Program-made: the position numbers and the translations under genes
The notes under the pieces: generated by a model
The model's input: only the letters and a program-made list of their open reading frames with translations
Told to the model about the DNA's origin: nothing
Database searches by the model: none
Virus record (IMG/VR): IMGVR_UViG_3300037883_000115
Location: 1-45,760 of that record
DNA length: 45,760 nt
Reading direction: 5' to 3' (one strand)
From: a virus
Shown here: one piece after another, positions 21,532 to 29,325 of the stretch
Position numbering within the stretch: the stretch's first letter is position 1
Layout of the letters: each line of letters starts with the position of its first letter

Positions 21532-24500
21532 TCACCAGAGGGCGACCAAGCTGCCGGCCGTGGTGCCGGTCGACTTGACGCGCGTGATATTGAGATACAC
21601 GAAGGTGCCGGCTTGAAGGGCCGAGAGGGTCACGGTTTGGCCGTTGAGCATATTCAGGACAACGGCGCCCGTTGCGCCGATGTAGAGGGCCAGAGCGGGC
21701 GTGGGCAAATCCGTATTGTCGGAGGGAACGACCGCGGCGGCGTTTCGGAATCCCGAGACGCCCGAATCCTGCGCTGGCTGCCCGGGCCCGCCCGAAGCCT
21801 GGACGCGGAAGCTCCCCTGGCCGGTCGACACGTCAAAGGTGGCATCGCCCTTGTAGCTGACGGCGACTTGATGCGTGCCGACAGCCGGCGACGGGTAGGC
21901 AAAGGTCGTCTGCCCGCCTACCAAGGTTTGCGTTGCCTGGCTGCCGTTATCCAGGGTCGCCACGACTTGGCCCGTGGGCGTGCCGGTGTATCCCTGCCCG
22001 GCCGAGACCGTGACAACCACGGGCTCGTTGGCCGGGGAGGTGATGGAGGATGTAGCAAGCGTTACCTGGCTGGGCGTGAGTGGCGGCGAGGTCACGGTGA
22101 AGGACTGCAGGGTTTGGCTCGCGGCCCACGTGCCGTCGCCCTGGTAGTTCAGAGCGATCGTATGCGGGCCGACCAGGGGGCGGGCGAAGGTAAAGGTCGT
22201 CTGCCCGCCTACGAGTGTTTGCGTCACGGGGGCGCCGTTGTCCAGGGTTGCGATCACGTTTCCGGTGGGCGTGCCGCCCTGGCCGGAGTTGTCGGCGACC
22301 GTGACGGTACAGATTTCGTTGGTGGGCGAGACGATACTCCGCTGCATGGCCACGAAGATACGGCTGGAGCGCGTGCCGGTGGGCGAGGCGACGGTGAAGG
22401 TCGCGGTTCCCGAGCTGGTGGCAAAGACACTGTCGCCTTGGTAGTTGGCGGCGATCGTGTGTGTGCCGACCGAGGGACTTGGCCAGGTGAAGCTCGTCAT
22501 GCCGCCGGCGAGGGTCTGCGTCATCTGGCTACCGCCGTCGAGAGTCGCTATCACCTGTCCGGAGGGCGTGCCGCCGGAGCCGGTGACGGTGACGGTGGAG
22601 ACTTCGTTGGCGGGGCTGGTGATGTTGGCGGAAGTGGCGGTCGTGGTGGAAGGCGTCGACACATGGCCCTGGTTGGGGCCGTTGCCGTCCGTGTACCAGG
22701 CGAAGTTTCTGCAGCCGATGTCCGTTCCGTCCAGAGCCGCACGCTTGGCGGGCGAGCCGTTGCCGAGGGAATAGTCGCCGCCGGCGCCGCCGTTCCAGTT
22801 GGAGAAAAAGACGCCGGTGTAGCTGAGTTGATAGAGGTTGGTGTCTGCGGAGCCGGAACCGAGGTAGAGAGGACCGCTGTAGCCGGCGGGGGAAACCATG
22901 CCGCCGGAAAGACTGGTGGGCGCCGTGAGCCAGCCCTTAACGACGGGCCCGGGATCGGTTCCCGTCGCGCCGGCGCCGATTGCTTGGGCGGTCAAATAAA
23001 ACAGGTTGTTGCGGATGGAGCACGTGCCGTCGGCGGATAGCTCCTGGAAAACCTTGGGGGCGCCTGTGCCGCCCGCGAGGGGAACGTTCGTGTTCCGGTC
23101 TTGCAGTTGGTTCATGCCGTACTGCAAACAGCACACGAGGTTGTTGTTGAAGAGGAAATTCTCATGGCTGAAGTTGCCGTAGAAACTGCGGTAGCTATTG
23201 TCTCCGCCTATGACGCAGATGGAGCCGTTCATGCTCATGCGCGAAGTGGTCACCGTGTTATGGTCGACTGTGACCCCGATCGTCATGTTGGAGCCATTGT
23301 CCGTAGCTGTAAAACCGCCATCCATGGAAAAGAAACGTGGGAAGCCGCCGCCGGGGCCTTCGTCCGTCGCGATCCCGAGATTGACCGTACCACTGTGAGA
23401 TTTTGCGTTCGTGCAGGTAAATGTGCCGGCGCCCGGGTTGGTGCTCGTCACTATCGCCAGTTCGAAATCTGGGTTGAAAATGTAGGGAACCACGTTGTGA
23501 TCCGGATAGCCGAAGCAGATTTTCGAGCCGACTTGGATCGTGGCCGTCTGGCCGCTGCCAAGGATGAGCATGCCGGTTTTGGGATCGATCTGGGCTCCTG
23601 GGGACGGGTGGAGGACATCGACGGACCCAGGCACAAAGGCAGGGCTCCACGTATTGACTCCCGCGGCCACGCCGCCGCCCGCGTTGACTGTGGTCTTAAG
23701 AGCGACCACGCCGCCGGTGTGCGCGAAATTACCCAAGTCCTCAAAGAGGTTGTCTTGGATCAAAATTGCGCTGCTGGCTATGCCGGCCTGGGTCGTAGGA
23801 GCGCCCGTGTCGCCGCCGGGGTCGGTGGCGGTAATCTCCAGACCGGAATAGGCATCCACGAAATGGTTATTGGTAATGATCGCATCGTGGATCTGAATCC
23901 AGGGCGCTCCCTGGGGGGCCGTGTTGGGAAGATTGCTCGGCACAGCGCGCGGAGTCATCAGGATGCAGTGTCCTAACTGGTCGCGATGAATCCAGGAATG
24001 CTGGAAGGTGTTGTTGTCGATCTTGATGTTGCCGCCGGCCTTGAGCTCAAAGAGATTCTTGATGGTCCAGTTGGAGCCATCCCAGGAGGGGTCGTTGGCA
24101 TTCCAGGCCGGATTATGGCCGATTAGGTTGTACTGGACGAGGGATTGCCCGGCGCCGAAGGCCCCGAGCTGCATGTTCGTAATCGTGGGCTGGGTGCCGC
24201 CGAAGATGACGCATTCGGTCGCGGCCTCGATGTAGTTATTGAGCAGGCTGTAGGGACCGCAGCCGTTAAAGCCGTTGATGGCCTGTACGTCGCTCCCCGT
24301 GCCCTTGAAGTCGTAGAGGTAGGAATTCTTGACCGTGACGGCCTTGGCGTGAAGCTGCAGGCCGTGGCGGATTTCCTGGCCCGTGGCGCCTTTGAAGCCG
24401 CTCCAAAAGATGCAGCGATCGAAGACAATATTGTTGGGGAGCTGGCTGGCATCGTTCATGCTTTGGGGCCACATGAGCGGGGCGTTGGTTCCCTGCGTGC

Positions 24501-25386
24501 CCTGGTAGTAGGGGGCGACGAGGGAGAGGCTGCCGCCCGAGAGGCCGGCCGTGCCCAGAGTCACGGGCGTCATGGCGGCATCGCCGAATTGCATCAAGAT
24601 GCCTTCGCCGGCGTAACCGTAATTGTTCTGGAAATACGAAGTGGTGAAAGAGCCCAGGAGCTTGGGGCTGGTCGAGGACCAGGCGCCGCCGCCGGCCTGG
24701 AGGATATTATTGGCCAGGGTGTTGGCGTTAAAGGGGCTGGGCCAGGCAACCGTCACCGTGTTGCCCTGGTAGGTGAGCGTGAAGGTGCCGCTTGTGGGGC
24801 GCGAGGCAATGGCCAGAATCCAATTATTGCCGTTGGAAAAACAGGGGGAATCGGCGTTGTTGCCGACGAGAAGAAACTGGACGAGCTCGAAGGCGCTATT
24901 CTGCGTGAACCCTGTCCAGCTATTGTTGGCGTGCGCCTTGAATTCGACTCCTAAGAAGGTCCAGTTATTGGCGCCGCTGGCGTTGAGCCCGGTGCCGGAG
25001 CCGGCCGGGTCGGGGGAGCCGCCGGTATTACCGCAGTAAAGACAAATGTGAAACTGATCGGGCGCCGTGAGCTTGGCCATGTTGGAATGGCCGCCGATCT
25101 GCGCCCCCATGGGGCCGGGGTTGGCCAAACCATCGGGCGCCACGCGCTTATAGCCGTTCGTGTTGAGTGGAAAATTCGTGGCGGCGCCAACCGTGCGGAT
25201 CGTGACGGGCGAGGCGAGATTGAGGACGGGCAAGCCGATGGGACCCATATATTCCGCGTTGGCGTCGAGCTCGACGATATCGCCGCCCACCAGGAGGCCT
25301 AAGCTGTCCTGGTTGGTGAGACGATTCTGCAAGGCGGCGCCGTCGTTTAAGGCGTTGCCGGTGCTGTGGACGCTATACAGAGTCAT
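21532..25386 (-). CDS. Large modular tail spike: beta-helix, three Ig-like repeats, spike-base domain
   Basis: 1284 residues. Residues 1-900 are mainly a right-handed parallel beta-helix (NNWTFLGVEFKAHANNSWTG, KNSYLYDFKG, KIDNNTFQHS, TNNHFVDAYSG, IQDNLFEDLG). A small module of the GTFTLTYQGNTVTVAW kind, common in planctomycete surface proteins, is inserted near residue 190. Three BIG_3-type Ig repeats lie at about 910-1005, 1006-1102 and 1104-1194 (each ending in a GTHTIAANYQGD-type strand). Residues about 1204-1284 are a spike-base domain (PSDNTDLPTPALALYIGATG). It probably attaches to and degrades host surface polymer, but no catalytic residues can be assigned. Confidence 0.75.
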   Translation of the reverse strand: MTLYSVHSTGNALNDGAALQNRLTNQDSLGLLVGGDIVELDANAEYMGPIGLPVLNLASPVTIRTVGAATNFPLNTNGYKRVAPDGLANPGPMGAQIGGHSNMAKLTAPDQFHICLYCGNTGGSPDPAGSGTGLNASGANNWTFLGVEFKAHANNSWTGFTQNSAFELVQFLLVGNNADSPCFSNGNNWILAIASRPTSGTFTLTYQGNTVTVAWPSPFNANTLANNILQAGGGAWSSTSPKLLGSFTTSYFQNNYGYAGEGILMQFGDAAMTPVTLGTAGLSGGSLSLVAPYYQGTQGTNAPLMWPQSMNDASQLPNNIVFDRCIFWSGFKGATGQEIRHGLQLHAKAVTVKNSYLYDFKGTGSDVQAINGFNGCGPYSLLNNYIEAATECVIFGGTQPTITNMQLGAFGAGQSLVQYNLIGHNPAWNANDPSWDGSNWTIKNLFELKAGGNIKIDNNTFQHSWIHRDQLGHCILMTPRAVPSNLPNTAPQGAPWIQIHDAIITNNHFVDAYSGLEITATDPGGDTGAPTTQAGIASSAILIQDNLFEDLGNFAHTGGVVALKTTVNAGGGVAAGVNTWSPAFVPGSVDVLHPSPGAQIDPKTGMLILGSGQTATIQVGSKICFGYPDHNVVPYIFNPDFELAIVTSTNPGAGTFTCTNAKSHSGTVNLGIATDEGPGGGFPRFFSMDGGFTATDNGSNMTIGVTVDHNTVTTSRMSMNGSICVIGGDNSYRSFYGNFSHENFLFNNNLVCCLQYGMNQLQDRNTNVPLAGGTGAPKVFQELSADGTCSIRNNLFYLTAQAIGAGATGTDPGPVVKGWLTAPTSLSGGMVSPAGYSGPLYLGSGSADTNLYQLSYTGVFFSNWNGGAGGDYSLGNGSPAKRAALDGTDIGCRNFAWYTDGNGPNQGHVSTPSTTTATSANITSPANEVSTVTVTGSGGTPSGQVIATLDGGSQMTQTLAGGMTSFTWPSPSVGTHTIAANYQGDSVFATSSGTATFTVASPTGTRSSRIFVAMQRSIVSPTNEICTVTVADNSGQGGTPTGNVIATLDNGAPVTQTLVGGQTTFTFARPLVGPHTIALNYQGDGTWAASQTLQSFTVTSPPLTPSQVTLATSSITSPANEPVVVTVSAGQGYTGTPTGQVVATLDNGSQATQTLVGGQTTFAYPSPAVGTHQVAVSYKGDATFDVSTGQGSFRVQASGGPGQPAQDSGVSGFRNAAAVVPSDNTDLPTPALALYIGATGAVVLNMLNGQTVTLSALQAGTFVYLNITRVKSTGTTAGSLVALW
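21810..22660 (-). repeat. Three tandem Ig-like (BIG_3-type) coding repeats
   Basis: Within the large spike gene, three units of about 285 bases share short blocks coding for ITSPANE or IVSPTNE, TPTGxVIATLDNG or TPSGQVIATLDGG, TQTLVGGQTTF, and VGxHxIAxNYQGD. The units differ enough to be old duplications. Confidence 0.65.
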
Positions 25387-25389
25387 GGG

Positions 25390-25638
25390 TTACCAGAGCT
25401 CGATAATGTTGCCGCAGGTCGTGTTCGTGGACAGGACGCGGTTAACAGTGATCGGCAAAAGGGTCCCAGCCGGGACCGCGATAAAGGTCACGGTTTGGCC
25501 ATTGGGCATTTGCACGGCCAGGTTGCCGGCGGTGCCTATATAAAGGGCGCGGGCCTGGCTTGTGACGTCGGAGGCATCGGCAGGCGTGACAGCGGCCGCG
25601 TTCCTGTAGCCGAAGACGCCGCTATCAATGGCAGCCAT
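25390..25638 (-). CDS. Spike base protein, copy 3
   Basis: 82 residues. FGYRNAAAVTPADASDVTSQ then ARALYIGTAGNLAVQMPNGQ, TVTFIAVPAGTLLPITVNRV and LSTNTT show the same spike-base pattern as 19624-19947 and the C-terminus of 21532-25386. It is closest to the latter, sharing RNAAAV and GNLAV/GAVVL positions. It lies right before the large spike gene with 3 bases between. Confidence 0.7.
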   Translation of the reverse strand: MAAIDSGVFGYRNAAAVTPADASDVTSQARALYIGTAGNLAVQMPNGQTVTFIAVPAGTLLPITVNRVLSTNTTCGNIIELW

Positions 25639-25641
25639 GCG

Positions 25642-26118
25642 TTACCCGTAGTTGCCGGTAATGAGCTGTGGACCGATTGACAGGAGGCCGGTTCCGGGGA
25701 CCTCAGAGACGATGTAGTAAAGGGTCCGCGCGGTGTCGGTGATCGTGAAGACCAGTTTGCCCGTCGCGTCGGTCAGGGCTTCGAGCACAAGATTCGTTAC
25801 CTTGGTGAGGATCGCTGTCCCGGCCGTCACGTTAAGGCCGCCCGTGGGCACGTGCGCGGAAAAGCCGGCGCCCGTTGCAGAATCGCTGAGGTAGAAATAG
25901 AGATCGAAGACCTGGGCCAGGTTGACGCCGTTTAAGTCCTGCGCCTGGAGCGTGACGGTGCAGATGGTGGAGGCGCCTGCGGCGACCGTTTGCTTTACAG
26001 CCAGGCACGTCGGGGTACCGTTGATCTCGAAGCGGGTGCCCGTGTCCCAATGGACGGTTTTTCCGCCCTGCTCGTCGTAAACGGGGCATTGACCGGCTTG
26101 ACTCGGGATAACAGCCAT
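25642..26118 (-). CDS. Putative virion protein, Ig-like
   Basis: 158 residues. A short N-terminal part (QAGQCPVYDEQGGKTVHWDT) is followed by a beta-sandwich region with CTVTLQAQDLNGVNLAQVFD and TDATGKLVFTITDTARTLYY. The DLNGVNLAQV...DxxGxLVFTITD pattern is typical of small phage surface domains. It is located between the capsid-side structural genes and the spikes. Function unknown. Confidence 0.55.
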   Translation of the reverse strand: MAVIPSQAGQCPVYDEQGGKTVHWDTGTRFEINGTPTCLAVKQTVAAGASTICTVTLQAQDLNGVNLAQVFDLYFYLSDSATGAGFSAHVPTGGLNVTAGTAILTKVTNLVLEALTDATGKLVFTITDTARTLYYIVSEVPGTGLLSIGPQLITGNYG

Positions 26119-26162
26119 GGCTTAACCTTTGTTCTGATCGTGTACCAGCGGGCGGTACAGTG

Positions 26163-26633
26163 TTACGTCTTGCAGACGAAATAGCTCTGAGCAATCACGC
26201 TCGCGTCCAGCGCCGTCGGCCGATTCTTCGAGCGGTAGAGGACGGCCAGGATGCCATCGATAGCCGTATTGGCGGTGCCGATCGTCACCTGGGCGCGCAG
26301 GTAACGGAGCTGCGGGATGGCCACGTCCAGGACGATGACGCCGTTACTCGAGGTGCCGCCGGCGTCGGTCACCTGGGTCTGCACGTTGTTGCTGTTAACA
26401 TCCGTGATGGTCGCCATGCCGCCCGCCTGGTTCAGGGCGTTGTCCTGGGCGATCAGGGTAATAACCGAGGTGGCCGTCACGGTGTTGAGAAGCAGGTAAA
26501 AGGTGATGGCATCAAAGCCGCCTACCGCTTGCCCGCCCCCCATGTCGATGATGGAGGAGTTTTGCGTCGTCTGACCTGCGGCCACGGCGTTCAGGACGCG
26601 AATAGCTTTGGTTTCTTTCGTAAGGTCCCACAT
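26163..26633 (-). CDS. Putative head or head-surface protein
   Basis: 156 residues, beta-rich. FDAITFYLLLNTVTATSVIT, PQLRYLRAQVTIGTANTAID and ILAVLYRSKNRPT match a recurrent phage structural family found close to capsid genes. It follows the capsid and a small gene in order of transcription, so a capsid decoration role is plausible. Not proven. Confidence 0.55.
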   Translation of the reverse strand: MWDLTKETKAIRVLNAVAAGQTTQNSSIIDMGGGQAVGGFDAITFYLLLNTVTATSVITLIAQDNALNQAGGMATITDVNSNNVQTQVTDAGGTSSNGVIVLDVAIPQLRYLRAQVTIGTANTAIDGILAVLYRSKNRPTALDASVIAQSYFVCKT

Positions 26634-26639
26634 GGTGGG

Positions 26640-26828
26640 CTATCTCCTTTTGGGTCGGCGGGCCGCGGTTTCGGGCACGGCCAGGCTGGCGGTTTCGATT
26701 TCCACGGGCTCCGCCTGGCCAAAAGCCAAAAGGCGGTGCGCCTCTTTGTCGTCCAGGTCGACCACGTCGCCCTGGTTCTGAATGCCGATGCCTTCCACGG
26801 CTCGGTCGGTTGTCAGGCGGACCCGCAT
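26640..26828 (-). CDS. Small protein after the capsid gene
   Basis: 62 residues: VRLTTDRAVEGIGIQNQGDV then VDLDDKEAHRLLAFGQAEPV and a basic tail (AARRPKRR). The QGDVVxLDDKEAxRLxAxGQAEPV pattern is a common small phage protein next to capsid genes. It overlaps the capsid stop by one base. Function unknown. Confidence 0.65.
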   Translation of the reverse strand: MRVRLTTDRAVEGIGIQNQGDVVDLDDKEAHRLLAFGQAEPVEIETASLAVPETAARRPKRR

Positions 26829-28282
26829 TAATGCACCAGGTACTTGATCGGATGCGTGCCGGCGTCGACCAAGTTGGCGTCGGAACGCATAAACATAACA
26901 AAGCCCTCCTGGTCGCTGTCGGCATAACGCTCGACTAGGCGACGGAGGCGGATCTGGGAAACGTCGCGGATCACGTATTTCTTGAGGGCGCCGTAAGCGA
27001 CGGTGATCTTGCCGCTCGCAATCGTCTGGCTCTGGCTCTGGTTGATGTAGATCGGGTCATTGTCGAGCCGATCGGGGATGCCGCCGGCGAGCGAAGATTG
27101 CCACAAGTAGCGGCCCAGGCCATCCTTGAGGAGCTTGATCTTCAGCAGAATCGGGTCGGAGAATGTCCAGCCCACGCCCGCCTGGGAACGATAGGCCGGG
27201 TCGACCGAGTGTTTGAGGTTGTACAGATCGTCGGCCGCGATCGCGGTCGAGCTGGCGGCCTGAAAGCCCTGCGTGGCGGCCGTGACGTAGCCAAAGGGCT
27301 GCGAGTTGCCCGTGCCGGTCGTCAGATGGTCGGCCTGAATCCTGCCGATGCGGATGCCGAGCAATTCGCCGAGGACGGCGGCCAGATCGAAGGCGCTGTC
27401 CTCCATCAATTCGACGGGGACGAGCACTAATTTGGACGTGTACTTGTAGGCGTGAAAGACGATCTGACCGAAGGTCGTGTCTTGCGGCGTGACCGTGGCG
27501 TTTTCCGTCAAGATCGCGCCTTTATTGGCCGTGTCGTTGACGGTCGGCCAGGGCAGATCTTGGCCCGAAGCGGTGCGCATGACCGTTGCCCACCGGCGCG
27601 GGTTGGCGTAGTCCAGGAGGGCGACTTCCAGGTTATTCACAAACCCTTCAGGCACGGTGTAGCCGGCCGCGGTGTTCGTGTTGAGGCCTAAGGCGCGGCT
27701 CTGGACCTTGCGGTAATTGGGCTCGATGTCCAGATCGAGGTAACGCTTATTTGGGCTGAGGCCCGTGCGCTCGCAGGCGTCCAGGTGCTCGTATTTCAGT
27801 TTCTTGCCACTGCGGACGCGCATCCAGGCTTGGAGGGCGAGACAGCGGTGCTCCTCCGTGACTTCGAGGCCCTTGGCGCTCTTGGTACGGAGCCAGCCTT
27901 TGCGTGCCTGGATCTTGGCGGCGCGCTCTTCTTCAATCAGCTTGATTTCGCGGTCCTTGGCGGGACCGGCGGGCATTTTCTCGAGACGCTTCAAGCGCTT
28001 CTGGGCGTTTTTGCCGTTGTAAGGCTGGTCTTTGATGGCATCAATGACGCCCGGATCGGCCGGGGTCTTGAGGTCTTTTTCGCGCTGCTCGGCCGTTTCC
28101 AGGATCTGGACGCGGGCGTTGACCTCTTCGTAGTCCCTGTGCACTTTCTCCCAGGCGGCCTTCTCCTCGGCGGTGAAGTTCCGCTTCTCGTTCGTGATGA
28201 GATCGGCGAGCCGGCGCGTCTCTTTGGCGAGCGGGACAAGTTCTTTTTCGCGGAGTGATTTACTAGTGGCGGTGAGGGCCAT
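26828..28282 (-). CDS. Major capsid protein (HK97 fold)
   Basis: 484 residues from ATG at 28282; TTG 28318 is rejected as start. The first 100-130 residues are charged coiled coil (RRLADLITNEKRNFTAEEKA), the delta/scaffold domain removed by the prohead protease. The HK97-fold part shows VPEGFVNNLEVALLDYANPR, ENATVTPQDTTFGQIVFHAY, KLVLVPVELMEDSAFDL and a C-terminal RRLVERYADSDQEGFVMFMR. It directly follows the protease after 141 noncoding bases. Confidence 0.85.
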   Translation of the reverse strand: MALTATSKSLREKELVPLAKETRRLADLITNEKRNFTAEEKAAWEKVHRDYEEVNARVQILETAEQREKDLKTPADPGVIDAIKDQPYNGKNAQKRLKRLEKMPAGPAKDREIKLIEEERAAKIQARKGWLRTKSAKGLEVTEEHRCLALQAWMRVRSGKKLKYEHLDACERTGLSPNKRYLDLDIEPNYRKVQSRALGLNTNTAAGYTVPEGFVNNLEVALLDYANPRRWATVMRTASGQDLPWPTVNDTANKGAILTENATVTPQDTTFGQIVFHAYKYTSKLVLVPVELMEDSAFDLAAVLGELLGIRIGRIQADHLTTGTGNSQPFGYVTAATQGFQAASSTAIAADDLYNLKHSVDPAYRSQAGVGWTFSDPILLKIKLLKDGLGRYLWQSSLAGGIPDRLDNDPIYINQSQSQTIASGKITVAYGALKKYVIRDVSQIRLRRLVERYADSDQEGFVMFMRSDANLVDAGTHPIKYLVH

Positions 28283-28396
28283 GGTTTCTTTGCCGGGGAT
28301 GGCTGCTGTGAAATGCAAAAGGCGGATGCCCTGCCGGGGCGATCTTACTTCGCCGTGGCAAGCGTTCCGCCGATTGGACAGCGTCGAGGCTTGCGG

Positions 28397-28422
28397 GAGT
28401 CGCGCGATTGGACGCGCGGCTC
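28397..28422 (-). terminator. Hairpin between prohead protease and capsid genes
   Basis: Inverted repeat 28397-28406 / 28413-28422 (10 pairs with one T-G) and a 6-base loop, one base after the protease stop. No U-run follows, so it may be an attenuator or an RNase-processing or stabilising hairpin setting capsid mRNA level. The rest of the 141-base gap shows only two copies of GTCCAATCGSCGS-like sequence. Confidence 0.45.
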
Positions 28423-28423
28423 G

Positions 28424-29050
28424 CTAAAAGGAGTATAGCGCGGCCAGCTCAGTTGTGCGGGCGCGGGCGCCAAAAGCGTCGACGAGAATCTCGACGCGCT
28501 CGGATTGGATTTGCTTCCGGAGCTCGGCCAGGTCGCCCATGGCGCGGACCCCGGCTGTGGTGGAGGCGTAGGCGGGAAAAGTGACCGGCCCCACGTCGTA
28601 GAGGTCGACGTCATGCAGCTCGCGGATCATCTTGCCGTTCATTTGGGGGATGTTTCGATACTTGCGCGGGATGAAGGAAAAGCTGGATCCCGTGATATCG
28701 CCGCGTTTGATCGAGGTCGCCAGGTCGCGGCCAAGCTGGGTTTCCGGGGGCGTAATCTGGTACTGGAGGCCGAGCTCGGTTACTCCCAGGCGAAGCGTGC
28801 CGGCGGACTTGCGGCCGAGAACCTGGTCGGGCGAATGGTTGAAAAGGGCGGCGCAATCCATCTCGCGGAGGGTGCGGTCGAAGCAGCCGCGCATACAGCG
28901 CTCGATCACGTCGCCGTCGCCGAAAATATCGAACTGCGTGCCCGGATCGTCCTCCCGGTAGAAGACGGAGGCGTAGCCGACCATGTACGGGTAATCAGAC
29001 CCGACGCGCTCCTCGAGCTTGATCGGTTGGGCCAGAAAGCGGCGTTCCAT
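28424..29050 (-). CDS. HK97-type prohead protease
   Basis: 208 residues from ATG at 29050 (GGAG upstream, TAATG overlap). The catalytic His72 lies in ALFNHSPDQVLGR and Ser123 in DITGSSFSFIPRK, with the beta core ERRFLAQPIKLEER to YMVGYASVF. It cleaves the capsid scaffold domain. It stands between the portal and the capsid as in HK97. A C-terminal helical tail (LAELRKQIQSERVEILVDAF) is usual. Confidence 0.85.
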   Translation of the reverse strand: MERRFLAQPIKLEERVGSDYPYMVGYASVFYREDDPGTQFDIFGDGDVIERCMRGCFDRTLREMDCAALFNHSPDQVLGRKSAGTLRLGVTELGLQYQITPPETQLGRDLATSIKRGDITGSSFSFIPRKYRNIPQMNGKMIRELHDVDLYDVGPVTFPAYASTTAGVRAMGDLAELRKQIQSERVEILVDAFGARARTTELAALYSF

Positions 29051-29319
29051 TAGGATTCTCCTGTCCGGATGCCGGTAATTTGTTGCAATTCCTGCTGGGG
29101 CGCGAAGCGGCTGCAAGCCGGGTTATTGGGCGCCAGCGGCGGGTATGCTGTGGCCCAGGCCATAATGTTTAATTCTTTGCCCTGCTGGCTGACAATTGGG
29201 CAGCAGGAGGGCGGAGATTCCCGGCATTCGCCGCGTATCTGGGAGAGGTCTACGATATTCGAGGGCTGGCGGTGCCAGTGTTTGCAATCGCCGCAGTGCT
29301 GGATTTCTTCGTCCATCAT
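29050..29319 (-). CDS. Small Cys-rich protein between portal and protease
   Basis: 89 residues. CGDCKHWHRQPSNIVDLSQI then RGECRESPPSCCPIV and NPACSRFAPQ form a Cys4-type zinc or redox unit of the CGxCxxW...GxCR..PP...CxxF type found in many small proteins. It is coupled by TAATG to the protease. Why it sits in the head operon is unknown. Confidence 0.6.
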   Translation of the reverse strand: MMDEEIQHCGDCKHWHRQPSNIVDLSQIRGECRESPPSCCPIVSQQGKELNIMAWATAYPPLAPNNPACSRFAPQQELQQITGIRTGES

Positions 29320-29325
29320 TCCCTC

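Noticed and set aside
19789-24954. Several long plus-strand frames over the spike genes (for example 21454-23040 and 24145-24954)
   Set aside because: They are mirror frames of the Gly/Ala/Thr-rich spikes; products are Gly/Arg/Ala-rich with no domain and no ribosome sites.
20100-25600. Search for a second copy of the tRNA-His core to mark the other att site
   Set aside because: No second copy was recognised in the window; the left end and the spike region contain nothing similar, so only one att core is reported.
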